Shown piece after piece: positions 25,350-36,900 of a stretch of 64,000 bases of DNA (position 1 is the stretch's first letter; each line of letters begins with the position of its first letter). The position numbers and the translations under genes were made by a program. The notes under the pieces are model-generated. The model searched no databases. It was given only the letters and a program-made list of their open reading frames with translations, and was not told where the DNA came from. The DNA lies in contig CP099839.1 in the NCBI GenBank assembly GCA_030062745.1, positions 44,962,796 to 45,026,795 on the forward strand. The letters run 5' to 3'. The stretch comes from Capitulum mitella. Taxonomy: Eukaryota; Arthropoda; Thecostraca; Pollicipedomorpha; Pollicipedidae.

Positions 25350-25496
25350 GTCATGGAAAAGGTGAACCGGGCGCTGGCCTCCCGAGTGCGGGGCCAGCTC
25401 AGCTCCGAGGCCAAACAGCAGGCGCTCTTCAGCCTGCTGGGCAAGGAGTTTGTCAGGCAGCACTTCCCGCACCACAAGTACAGCCCCCAGATGCTG
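25350..25496 (+). CDS. Orphan coding exon, candidate first exon of the large gene
   Basis: It is bounded by the acceptor CTCCTTTTTCGCAG and donor CTG|GTGAGC, with 49 codons, phase 0 at both ends. It encodes VMEKVNRALASRVRGQ, then a helical, basic stretch ending HHKYSPQML. ATG at 25353 has G at -3 and G at +4, so translation could start here. Its phase-0 end can join a phase-0 acceptor at 33041 (GCGCCACCAG|GAG), four codons before the ATG at 33054, keeping the frame. The protein is not recognised. High GC and codon-like composition contrast with the AT-rich surroundings. Confidence 0.55.
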
Positions 25497-25895
25497 GTGA
25501 GCACCGTACCACAGACACAGCCCCAGCTGCTGGTGAGTGTCGTACCACAGGCACAGCCCCAGCTGTTGGTGAATCCCGTACCATAGGAACAGCCCAAGCT
25601 GCTGGTTAGTACCGTGCCCCAGTTGCTGCTGAATACCGTACGACAGACACAGCCCCGGCTGCTGATGAATACCGTACCATAAGTGCAGCACCGGCTGCTG
25701 GTGAGTACCGTACCACAGGCACAGCCCCCAGCTGCTGGCGAGTACCGTACCACAGGCACAGCCTCCAGCTGGTGGTGAGTACCGTACCACAGGCACAGCC
25801 TCCAGCTGGTGGTGAGTACCGTACCATAGGAACAGCCTCCAGCTGCTGGTGAGTACCGTACCATAGGCATAGCCCCCAGCTACAGGTGAGTGTGA
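25482..25895. repeat. 36-bp minisatellite overlapping an exon end and its donor
   Basis: About 12 units of 36-37 bp (consensus CAGCCCCAGCTGCTG, GTGAGT, ACCGTACCACAGGCA). The first unit includes the last 15 nt of the exon 25350-25496 and its donor; GTGAGT-like sites recur in most units, and an in-frame TAG appears in the third intronic unit. The array ends at about 25895 with TAGCCCCCAGCTACAG, GTGAGTGTG. Confidence 0.9.
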
Positions 25896-25954
25896 AAGTC
25901 GCCCAAGGCCATACTCAAAGAGCGTCATATGGATAATCATAAAGCGCGTCCAAC

Positions 25955-26032
25955 GGCCGGACAGGCGAGCAGCAGCCGGACAGGCGAGCAGCCGTCCGCC
26001 TGTCCGCCTGTCCGCCTGTCCGCCGACGACGA
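25955..26032. repeat. Clustered inverted short repeats
   Basis: Two units GGACAGGCGAGCAGC are followed by four GTCCGCCT units, the reverse complement of AGGCGGAC, so the tract can fold back on itself. Confidence 0.6.
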
Positions 26033-26364
26033 TGAACCGGCTGCGCTATCGGTCCCCAATTACGCTGGGATGTAGAGGAAAACGTGGCGGACGGATTTCA
26101 AAATTTTAAACGGCAATAGATGCGCTAGGAATACACGGTAAGACAGGTAAAACTTGAGAGTTTTAGCGCTGTTAGTCGGAAAGTTATAACAAAAAAACGT
26201 GATGGCAATTGGTGTCCCCCATCAGTGCGCGTGTTAAAACCCGACATCAAAATATTTTCTGACGAAGACACAAGGATTTAGAGGCATCATATGGACTTCG
26301 ATAGTGTTTATGGAGTTCTCGTGGTATTAGGCATGCTTAAACTGATAACAACGTGGCATCAAAG

Positions 26365-26545
26365 GAAGGGTGCATCCAGGATTTTCTCAAGTGGCGGTGT
26401 GGTGGGGAGGGCGGAGCTTAGTGTGAACTGATATCATACTAAAATCGCTCGCCGGGAAGACGATGTGCAATGGTTTTCACAAAAAATGCAGATCTAAGAG
26501 GGGGCCGGGCCCCCCGCCCCCTTTGACTGCGTCTGTGCATCAAAG
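26365..26545 (+). repeat. Dispersed ~150-bp repeat, copy 3
   Basis: Shares CAGGATTTTCTCAAG, CTTAGTGTGAACTGATATCA, GGGAAGACGATGTGCAATGG and GGTTTTCACAAAA with the copies near 1.4 and 2.0 kb. It closes with a G-run/C-run palindrome, GGGGGCCGGGCCCCCC. Confidence 0.6.
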
Positions 26546-26899
26546 CATCGCATGACCTAGGTTGACCATTGCCATCACGCTCGTTGTACAGACTTATATT
26601 GACATCGTATGCATACCTTTGCACGCATTTGGGCTTTAGGATAAATCCACTGGCGGACCAAGACCATACTCGAAGGGGGAGAGGGGGAGCATGCGTCCAT
26701 TCATGTAACCTAACCTGCCCCTTAAATACTGTTTTCTCCTTGAACTTCGTCCTTTCCGTGTTGCTGTTTTCGAAAATTAGCTGTCATGCACGCAAATGTT
26801 TTTTTTGGGATATATTTTTGTTTAAAGAAAATCTAGCATTAACTGGCAAAAAAGTGAGGAACCAAAATACCTGTTAAAAAATAGATTTCCGACGGAAAG

Positions 26900-26975
26900 G
26901 GCGCCATGGCCTTGATGGCACTTCCTTTGGCCTTGATGGCACTTCCCTTGGCCTTGGTGGCCTTGATGGCACATG
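26900..26975. repeat. Short tandem repeat, GGCCTTGATGGCACTTCC
   Basis: Three to four units built from GGCCTTGATGGCA and CTTCC(C/T)TT, 22-27 bp apart. Confidence 0.75.
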
Positions 26976-27974
26976 CACGAGTAGTTCCCGATTTGTGCCT
27001 ACGCGGAAATTGGCATATCCGAATCGTACTATATTGCATTGTATTGACGGCCGTGGGGCCTTCCACCGAGTGCAATGGCTATTAAACCCATAGTAAAAAA
27101 AAAACAGGGTCAGGAGAAACGTCGATTAAGTTTTAATCTCAAACGTGGCTTGTGACATGTGATATAATACAACAGTGTGGCGTGTCCGGTATCGTGTTAT
27201 TAATGGCAGTCAATTCCCGTTTGAATGGGCCAAACTAGTCCATCGCTTTCGTAGTTATAGGGGAGACGGGAGTTACTTGATATGAAATTTCGATCCCCAG
27301 GAACTGAATCCCAGGTTGATACTGTCTGTATCGTGCCCCATGTGTCTTCCCCTCTATGTCTGAACATATTGCATGACATGGTAACCACGTCATCGCATCA
27401 GAAGTCAAAATAAGTCGGCATTGCAACTGGAAGCTATTGAAGTAGCGGTGGTTTCCGAAAAGATATTGGCAGGCCAAGGATAGAAAACATTTAGGGGCAG
27501 CATGCAATAATTAGAATTTACACCACCTTCGTCATTGTTACCACTCATGCGTAGGTGTTCGTCAAACAACCTTGGCAGAAAGTAGATGGCACAAGAAGTA
27601 ATATACGTAGTTTCTGAGAAAGCACAAGCCTTCCTTTGGCTCGGAAGGTCGTAGTATCAGCCAACACCTGTATTATGTAATTGCGGTCTCCCTTACGCCA
27701 AATCCATTGTTTGGACTACTCACACAGGAAAAGTATTCGCTTATGTGTAAAACTGTCACTTTCATTACATTCACCGCGGTCAAAACTACCAGAAAAGACA
27801 TCTTTGCCGTTTTAAAAATTCTGGTTCAGACACTGAAATTTTCAGTTCATGATGTGGGAATTCTCCATCATAGATTTCCTCCAACAGATCGGGGATTGGC
27901 TCCGAAATTCCGCACGCTCCCGCAGGCACCGCCCACTTTGTGCTCTGCAGTTTATAATTGGGCGGTCGTTCAGA

Positions 27975-28066
27975 GTTACGAGAGCGGAGATCTATATATC
28001 TAGATAGGTTCTCTTAAACTGTTAGGAGAACGGAGATCTATATATCTTGATAGGTTCTCTTAAACT
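27975..28066. repeat. 46-bp tandem duplication
   Basis: Two units (27975-28020 and 28021-28066) share CGGAGATCTATATATC and GATAGGTTCTCTTAAACTG, with about four differences, so the duplication is recent. Confidence 0.85.
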
Positions 28067-28287
28067 GGTTGGTGAGTGGGGAACGCATTGCGTCTCGGGC
28101 CCAGGTGTCCATCATTTCTGGAGGTTTGCTAAAATCTAGAGGTGTTTTGGAGTCGGTCTGAGTTGCTCTTTTGTCTTCCTGTCATGATCTTCGTACGGCG
28201 ATTTATCTAGGTCTTGGTTTTGTAACGAGTTTGGTCTCTAGTCGACAGAAGAACATCTGTAATCAAGGGCACGGGAACTTCTCTTTA

Positions 28288-28380
28288 GTTGGGGGATGCG
28301 TTTTGGGTCAATTCCTTCCAGTCAACGCCCATAGGGGCAATGTTAAATTTCAAAAAAGTTGGGGAGCTGAAACCCCCCTG
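28288..28380 (+). repeat. Dispersed repeat, inverted partner at 29167-29260
   Basis: TTTTGGGTCAATTCCTTCCA, GTCAACGCCCAT and AAAAAAGTTGGGG recur on the minus strand at 29167-29260 in the same order. It is non-coding. Confidence 0.6.
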
Positions 28381-29166
28381 GCCGCATGGCTTACGCACCT
28401 GTGCCTGTGATCAGGGGTGAAAAAACAGGTGAGTGTTGTGAGCACATGGCGTAAGAGCTTTTAAAATGGAACGTAATACCCGAGTATGTTGCGCAGACAA
28501 AACGGTGAATTCAAGGAATCGCAGGCACGTAGGCAGGATTTTCCTCAGGGGAGGGGGCAAATGTTAAATTTTGTCATATGTCACTGGCAAATGGCGAAAT
28601 TCATATGGAGAAACAATAATTTTGTGTAATTTACTTCATATTTAACGCACGGGAAAACATATAATGTTTGCTTTTGCAACATATATATGACCACTATTCG
28701 TTATTCATGCGGAATCGCCCTATACCTCGTGTGGACCACTTGGCTCGGGGGGAGGGGCATGGCTCCCATGGCTCCCATTGGCTACGTGCCTGAGCGATGG
28801 CATACCAATCACAATTTTGCCATGTCTCTGTAATAAGTCACGCAGTCAGTGATTATGTGCCATGTAGAAGTAAAGGAATTTCGTGTAAGCCACAAAGGTC
28901 TGTCCAAATGAGACATTAAATATGAGCCAGTCATTCTAGCGTGGCTCATTTGCAAGTTCGCCAAGATGACCTCTTCCCGTTTTTTTTTTTTGGTAACTGG
29001 TGTTCTACGAAGAGAAAATAAATGTGCAAAACGATATTGTAAAGTGTGCTTTCAGCGCTGAAGAGAAGAGCAGTAGTTCGCTCTTGTCATGCGCTCCGCA
29101 AGCTGTCTTAATCTGTTTCCATATGAAAGGGGAGGAAAGGGCATGGGAAGCGGTGGGAGGGGGAAG

Positions 29167-29260
29167 CTACCCCCAGCTTTTTCCATTTTGACCTTGGCCC
29201 CATGGGCTTTGACTGGAAAGAATTGACCCAAAATGCTTTTTTGCCTCCTGCTCCCAACTG
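29167..29260 (-). repeat. Dispersed repeat, inverted partner of 28288-28380
   Basis: The minus strand reads TTTTGGGTCAATTCTTTCCA, GTCAAAGCCCATGGGGCCAA and AAAAAGCTGGGGGTAGC, matching 28288-28380. Confidence 0.6.
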
Positions 29261-29396
29261 TGGAGGAGTTCCCCCGCCCCTGCGGGGTTTCGGTTTTTCT
29301 CATGTCCAGGATTTCCAAGCATTGTTTACGAAACTTGGACACGCTCCCCATCTATTCTCGCTATTTATTGTCCTAAATTTCTCATGCCTTTTTTGC

Positions 29397-29540
29397 CCAG
29401 GGGAGAAGCCAGGCCACGTTTTTGGGAGGCACCTCAGGCCATTTTTGGCTCCGTTGAAGGTAAAAGAAAAATGGCTTAAAAAATAGAGTTCTTAAGATAG
29501 AACTTGAAACGTTATATCAATGTACCTATAGGTAAAGAAC
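29397..29540 (-). repeat. Copy of the interior of the TTAA element at 86-1298
   Basis: The plus strand reads AGAAGCCAGGCCACGTTTTT, GGGAGGCACCTCAGGCCATT and TTTGGCTCCGTTGA, the reverse complement of 1010-1145. Only this internal piece is present, so it may be a repeat in its own right nested in the larger element. Confidence 0.6.
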
Positions 29541-31206
29541 TAGGTATTATTATGTTTTTATTATTGCAATTTTTTTAATAATTGTATACATAGTCGTATA
29601 CAATCATATCGATTATATTCAATAATAATAGATGATATAAGAATAATAATGCAATAAATAAATGATATACAGTTTATTATTACGTATATTTATTATTTAT
29701 GCATAAACATATTAAAATATTTTTGTTCACCTGAGGTGATTTTACAAGTCCATACGACAAGTTCAACGACTTTTCAAGGCCATACGACAAAATTTATTTT
29801 TACACAAGTATTTTTACAACGATGTTTTTATTATAAAATTCGGTACGTATGTAGCTCAGCACAGTGCTCCCTCCTTGTGCTCCAAGCTTCCAATCGATTT
29901 CAAGCCAGGTCACGGAGCGATGACCTAAAATGTCCGCTCGCATACCCTGTAACACGACTGTCATAAATAGGATTTTAGATCAATCGATTAAATTGGTTGG
30001 AAACATTTTCAGAGCTCAAATGAACCCAAAGTTCATCCAGTGTGACGTTGAGGCTATCCGAGGCTATTTGAGGCCAAAGTTCGTAAGTTGAGCCGATGAG
30101 CATGCGACATAACAGTTCCTCCTTTTACATGCTCTTGGCGCCGCCTATGACAACATTTTACGAACAGTGAAAGATGATTTGCGCTTCTTATTACGCAATG
30201 GCTAGTGAAATATGAAAAAATGTTTCAAACTTTTATGTAAATTCAATAGAAATAAAAATATTTATCCAATTTCCAAGCCCGTGAACGCTTACGAATTTTT
30301 CCAAATTTGTAAACGTATAAACAAAGACAAAGTCCCATTGATAAGCTCTTCATTCATATCAAATGCATTAAAATTGGTTCCATAAACATCGGAGTTATAC
30401 AAATTGAAAATGACCCTCCTTTTGTTTCTTGCCCCGCTGTATTCTCTCATTAAAAGAAAAATGGAACCGTTATTTTTAGAAATATAGTTTGCGTTATCGT
30501 GAATCACTTGTCGTTTCTTGTGAATTAATAGGGCGGATAGCTGTCGAGATCTCAGTGGAGGGAGTCTGAGTAAGCCCCCGCGTCCTACGGGAATGCATAC
30601 CAACGTTATGAGTGCGGGAATGGGGTCAATGGTTATTGCCATAGGTCATAACGAGATAAATTCCGATCGGCTCAGACTGAGTCCAGACATGTCACTGCGG
30701 TATCAGAATAGTGCTGCATCGTGTAAGCTTCTTATTTATTGATTGTAGTCTACAACCGGATTCATCAAGGCTTTCAATTGGCTTAAAAAGGTTAGATCTG
30801 ATTGGTTACCACGAGCGTATCTTTTCATGAAGCGCGCATGCTTGCGCATTAACCTGTCAGCTGCTGGTTTATTTCACCACCCAGCTCTTGTTGGCAGGGG
30901 TGAGGGTGACGGGAGGTGGTGGCTCAGATGTCCCCTACTCGATGACTTGGCGACCAATGGATCGACTCGGCCAGGGAGTCAGTTTGTATTCTTTTGAGAG
31001 GGTCCTGGCCCGCCCAGTTGATTTGGGCCCCACAATGTTGGTTTGTCCCCCTCCTGAATCGAGTTTTATAAAACGCTGCGGCTATTACGGCCATTTTGCC
31101 CCCCCCCCCCTACATTTCCTGTTGATTTTAAAGGGAAGTGAGTAATAACCAAAAGAACAGCCGCAAGAGGTAACAGATAGGCAGAAAGTAAAGAATAATA
31201 TTTAAA

Positions 31207-31273
31207 GCGATGCATCTATCTGTCTTTCTATCTTCTGTCCACCTATCCATCTATCTATCCATCTGGCTATCTG

Positions 31274-31331
<58 letters not shown>

Positions 31332-31370
31332 CATCTATCTATCTATCTATCTATCCATATGTATGTATAC
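31207..31370. repeat. (ATCT)n microsatellite
   Basis: A long ATCT (GATA-type) array with occasional CATC and GTCT variants. Confidence 0.95.
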
Positions 31371-32464
31371 TTATTTATGTTTTTATCTATATTGATACAT
31401 GTATATATCTACATAAATGGGAATGAATGCAGTTTTTTGTTTGGTAAATAGCATCAAAAAGCTTTTAAATTTCTGTCCGACCAAAATAAAATGACTTATA
31501 TCCGTTGAGAAACCCACTGGCTGCACGAGGCAAATTAACGTTACATTTGAAAACTAGTCATTAGCGGAATTTTGCCTCATAATGACCTTGGATGAGGTCA
31601 TGCCATGTCCGCATCGACCTCTCGACATCATAACATACACTGCACGCTGCCGACTATCCTGCACAATCATTATAAGGATAATTACCAAAATAAAACACCA
31701 TTGCTATGACGTCATTTTGACATAATTTCGGATAACCTGGACAAAAACACGTCACCACGATGTGCAGATTTGATACACCAAAAGGCACTGGAAAAATGAC
31801 GACGCTATGCCGTTCGGTCACCGCATTACGCGCCAAAGAAAGATGCAGTGATGCCTGACCTCCCTCCCCGGCAAGTCGCGGGCTAAAAAGCTCTGCACCG
31901 CTGCGTAATCTGGTCACGCAGCGGTAAGTGACGTTCCCCTTTGCCCGGTAGCCGCCAGTCTTTTGGCATCGCGCTCCTACGCGTCGGCTGGACCTGGCTC
32001 GTGACTGGTTTGGTTGCCCCGGATTTTACGAGCAGAGTCGCGCGGTCCGACGACGGTTCTGACGTACCCGAGGACCCCAGCTGTCCCCCCCCCCTCCTAC
32101 TCCGTCGGCTGACTGGTCCGGACCTCTGACCTCTGACGAGGATCTTTCGGTTCAAAAGGCTACCGACTGGTAGAGAAAGCCCGATGTCTTTGAAGGAGGC
32201 CCAGACAGGAACCAGCCAACAAAACGGTGCACGGCCTCGTTCAGGCCATGCTGTGGCCGTTCTCGAATCCCAGCATGTGTGTTCTTGCCGTGGTAGGAAA
32301 AATGATGGAGATCGGAGCCTGTGCTAAGCAGAACCTGTTTCATAATCTCCGACTTCTGCACTGCTAAGGGTCCAAGCCGGCTCTGTGGTAGTCAGCATGT
32401 CGAGGACGTCCGATAGTATTTCTTACATGCAATAGACACAGAAAAAATCACCGGCACAGCCGAC

Positions 32465-32612
32465 GCGGGGACGGGAGCCCGACCCTCCCTCAAGTCCGCA
32501 TTTTTTTTAGAAAACCATCGCACATTATCTTCCCAACAGGCGGTTTTCGCATGATATCAGTTCACACTAACCCTCCTCCTCCTCGTTAAGAAAATCCTGA
32601 CTGCACCCCTGG
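32465..32612 (-). repeat. Dispersed ~150-bp repeat, copy 4
   Basis: An inverted copy marked by GAAAACCATCGCACATTATC, GCATGATATCAGTTCACACT and AAGAAAATCCTGACTGCACC. Confidence 0.6.
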
Positions 32613-33053
32613 GAAAAATGTTCGTTTCTTGGCGACTGTACAAAATCTTCAGCAACTATCAGTTGAAAGGGACTAGTGCAAAACATATTTACATGCAGTC
32701 TTGTTATATCTGTCAATATACAAGATATTGAAGGAATATATTATATGCTGTGATATAATATACTACATGATATTACTATATCCTATTAATGACTAGTTAT
32801 TTATATAAATTAGGTTGTCATATTATAATAATAATTTAAACATCCCCCTAATAACTTCATATTGTATACAACCGCTTTGGCCAGCCCAAACACCTACTAG
32901 GGAGTTCGGTGCTCACAAAGCTGTACCAGTGCCAACCGGTGAGTGACATCAGAATGTTGCTGTCAACGCTGCCGGGCGGCCTCCCGCGCCGTCATCAAAC
33001 TATCGTTCTCAACGCTGACCGAAGGCCGCCGGCGCCACCAGGAGCCGCCCAAG

Positions 33054-33260
33054 ATGGCTCCTGCCACCAAGGAGAAGCACCTGCGCGAGATGCGCGAGTA
33101 CCTGACCGGCCAGATGCACGGCGCGGTGCGCGACTGTGGCTACCCGGAGAACGTCGGCGACTACCAGGCCGACGACGAGCTGGGCAGCTTCGTCAGCGAG
33201 GTGAAGGCCATCTTCAGCGCCGGCCTGCAGACCGAGATCGGCCGCGTCATGGACGAAGAG
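33054..33260 (+). CDS. Large gene, exon 1 (residues 1-69)
   Basis: ATG at 33054 in good context (AAGATGG). It encodes MAPATKEKHLREMREYLTG, then an acidic-helical stretch ending RVMDEE, and closes in phase 0 at GAGGTGAGG. A possible acceptor at 33040-33041 (CACCAG|GAG) would lengthen it by four codons (EPPK) and allow joining to exon 25350-25496; a CTGAC branch-point-like word lies about 22 nt upstream, but the pyrimidine tract is weak. Confidence 0.75.
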
Positions 33261-33853
33261 GTGAGGCTCGCCCCGCCGGCCGTGGGTGCGCTGACCGCCC
33301 GCGTGGTGGTCCCATTGGCCGAGTTAAAACTGTGCTGACGCGCCTGAATTTTGAATTATACCTTGAGAAGACCACTGGCTGGTTGAGGCCGGTTGATTTG
33401 CAATCGAAACAACTGCAGCCTTTTACAGGGGCATCGATTTGTATTCTTGCTGGAGGAACATTCCTCCCCATGTGGATCATGTGGATCTTGGCTCCTCCAA
33501 AGCTGATTTTGGCCCCCTGCTTCAAAGTGTTCTGTCAGTTTTTACAATAGAAGTAACCAATGATACGAAAATAACGACCATTATTATTAGATAGGCATTA
33601 ATTATTAGCTAAGCAGGAAGTACAGAATACGACGTCACGTGGCCTAAAGCATTTAGAAAAGAAAAGTGGCAGATCTGGTAGCCAGTTTGGCACGGTGATC
33701 AGGAATGGTGTTTTCATATGGCTTGGTAATGCCAATGCCCTAACAATGTTTTTTTTTATATAAAAAATCTTACATCGCAAATGTATGTAAAAGGTAATAG
33801 GATAGAAACATAGAGCCAAGAATCAGGAAATCCACAAAGCAGAGGAATGTTAC

Positions 33854-33925
<72 letters not shown>

Positions 33926-36900
33926 TCATCAGGACGTCGTCCAAAGAGGACGCGCAAAGGGGAGAATCGTAAGGCCGACTTCCCATCGTTTGCCGATCCG
34001 TTACTGATTTCAATTCGAGATCACGTGGCGAAGGGTCAGCCGGTCAATGGAAGACAGGAGCAAGGATGTGAGTCAGAACACGTACAAAAGTTACAATATC
34101 CAGCGCCAGGGCTAGGAATCCAAGCAGGCTTGCTCGCATGGCTCTCAAGCATCCAATCACTCGACTGTTCTTTCGCGAACGAGTGGATGTTTTAGACAAC
34201 GGGAAAATGATGTGCAGATTATTTCATTTGTAATACTTTGCAAACGGTGGGTAGTCGGCCTCCCGCTTTGCTCCCGTGCGCTTGCTCTCGGGGCTATTCC
34301 CTGAGGCGCACTCTTTTTTCCTTCCCTTCGTCCTCGTGGGCTACTCAGAGGTACGTACTCTCTGAGGCGCGCCTTTGTCGTTTCTCCGGATATTTGTCTT
34401 GCGGTAAGCTGGAAGCTGCCGTTATGTATGCGGTCGGATTATTGCTGCGTGCTGCGTCGCGATCCCAAAGCGCCTGGCCGTCGTAGGCCCTCGTCTCAGG
34501 ACTCGCGAATCTCCCGAGGTCCCTGATCATCCCCAGACTCCTGACTGTTTCGGTGCACTGACCATCCCCGGGCCTTTACCGTCACCGGTCTCTTGCCCAT
34601 TTCAGGACCTCTGAACGTCCCAGGCTCCTCCTCATGTATTATGACCCATGACCTTGACCGTCCCATGACCCCTGACCATTCCTGGGTCCCTGACCATCCT
34701 CGGACCTTTGGCCGTCCCAGAGCCGTCGACTACCCTAGGGTCCATGACCTCGTCCGTCCCATATGTACATGTATTATGCATGTATATCCCGCCTCCCCAG
34801 GACCCCTGACCGTTTCAGGGTTTCTGGCTGTATTAAGGTTTCTGACCGTCACATAGGTAACGGACGTCTCAGGGCTCCGATCATCCCTGGGCCCCAGGCC
34901 GTTCGAGGGCCCCCGGCTGCTTTCTGCTCATGACCGTATCGGGGCCCCTGACCGTCTCAAGATCCCTAACAGTTCCTGAAGACCCTCGAAAATCCCAGGC
35001 CCCCTGACTATCTCACGGCCCCTGGTTGTTTCAGAACCTCTGACCATCCCATGGTCCCTGATCGTCTCGAAACCGCTGGCGTCCTCAGGCGTCCCCATAG
35101 TCGACCTCCAGGAGGGGGTGGTCGCTCCCGTCGCCCCCTCCTTGGCTACGCCACGGTATAGGTTGCTATTTGATAACTGAAAACACACATTAGGGGGGCG
35201 GGGTAGCTTTTCTGGCCTTAGCTTGGCCCCCCACAATCGTTTACACAAAATGACACCCCTGGTCTTTTATATCAGAGCGATTTCTTTACATGGTAATCTG
35301 TTTCACGGTTCGACTCAGAACTTGTCGATATCCGTGCGTCAGCCATCGCTCGTTATCGGTCGAGTTGATGGCAGATATGGGACCGTTCGGACGCCGGTAA
35401 AGCCGTCTTTCCAGCGCGCGCAGGGGCCGAAGTCGGTCAAGAGACGCAGTTTCTCTCCATGACGTCATCGGTCGATGCCTGACGCCTCCCTCCCCCTGCG
35501 CCGCCGTCGTCTGCAGAAGCTCCAGTCGGCCAAGGTGCGTAAGGAGAAGGACGAGTTCCGTGACCGAGACGACGATGCCGACACGTCCGAGACGGACGAC
35601 GACGAGGACCTCGGGAAGCGGAAGAAGAAGCAGGCCAAGCTGCGCCCCAGCGACGTAGCCGGCAGGGCTCTGCTGACAGTATTGGCCCGCGATCCCAGAC
35701 AGGCCGTCGAGCTGCCCAACAGGTCAGCACCTCCTGCAGGCATGTCAGAACACTAACGTGTGGTGTTTGTCGGCATGCGAAGTCGAAAAAATTGCTTTGT
35801 GTCACAGAATACAGAATAACTCAAATCACCGATGTCGAAGTAGGTGTCGCGACCGACTGAGGACGCTGATATAATGCACCGCATCATCGAATTGTAGAAC
35901 ATCCTTGTGGCAGGCGCACGAATCATCTCTTGCGATGCTTGTCTCATTCGAGTGTGGCGTCACTGCGTCCTCTCGACCCGGCAAGTTGCAGGCAGTACCC
36001 TCCGGCAGTACCCTCCGGCAGTACCCTCCTGTCCGTATGGTCCTCTGTGACGTCACAGTGCCCTCCAGGTCCAGCGGGCTGCGGGGCCAGTGCCCCCGGC
36101 CTGAGTGGTCCCCTGTGACGCCACAGTGTCCTCCGGGTCCGGCAGGCTGCAGGGCCAGTACGCCCCGGTCTGAGTTATGCTCTGTGACGTCACTGTGTCC
36201 TCCGGGTCCGGCAGGCTGCAGGGCCAGTTCCCGCTGCTGTCCCGACCGCTGAGACGGCACGTCTGGCTGACGCACCTGCTCCAGGTGGAGAACAAGCGGC
36301 ACGTCAGCGTGGCTGAGGCCGAGCCGAAGGCGCTGGCCTCCTTCACCAAGACCCTGACCAAGAGGACCAAGGAGCAGAAGGGTCAGAGGGCGAACCGCAG
36401 CCCGCAGTGGAAGCTGATCGATAACGTCCTTATCGAGGTCTGTAGGAATCGGAGTGTGCGAGATCGCGCTCGCGATTAGCTACGGTCTTGGCTGGAGAGG
36501 AAACTGGGGCGGGAAGCGTGGGCTGGGAGCGTAAAAAAATGTTCAGGAATAGCCTGGTGTGTGTGGCATTTGATACGGACAGGGACGGAAAGCGTCACCT
36601 GAGGGCGTAAAAAATGCGTAGGAGTAACCTGGAGTGCGTGCCCTTTGATACAGTGGAAACCGATGGGCGTCGCGCCGCAAACGCTGTACCTGCTTTTGTG
36701 TTTGTCTGTGGAATTGAGAGTGAGTGATTGATTGAGCAAATGAGAGAGAGAGAGAAAGAGAAAGAAAGGAAGAAAAAGAAAGAGAAAGAGAGAGAGAGAG
36801 AGAGAGGGTGAGAGAGAGAGGGAGAAAGAAGGAGAGAGATTGGGGGGGGGGGCGAGAAAGACGGCTGCTGTGTTCTAATCTTTTTGACGCTCAAATGAAA

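Larger units (their letters stand above)
26033..33041. other. Non-coding, repeat-rich interval
   Basis: Either the first intron of the large gene (if exon 25350-25496 belongs to it) or intergenic. It holds dispersed repeats (26365, 28288, 29167, 29397, 30500, 32465), a 46-bp duplication at 27975, an ATCT microsatellite, an AT-rich tract (about 29510-29730) and a GC-rich patch at about 31950-32130. No exon with convincing splice sites was found. Confidence 0.4.

Noticed and set aside
25245..25940. 201-231-codon minus-strand ORFs across the minisatellite
   Set aside because: They translate the 36-bp repeat, whose period keeps any frame open. Splice sites and composition support the plus strand.
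25955..26032. CRISPR-like array
   Set aside because: Repeats are only 8-15 bp with no regular spacers, and the genome is eukaryotic.
32909..33550. 213-codon plus-strand ORF overlapping exon 1
   Set aside because: It is a shadow in another frame of exon 1; the exon 1 frame has a strong ATG and a good donor with consistent phase.
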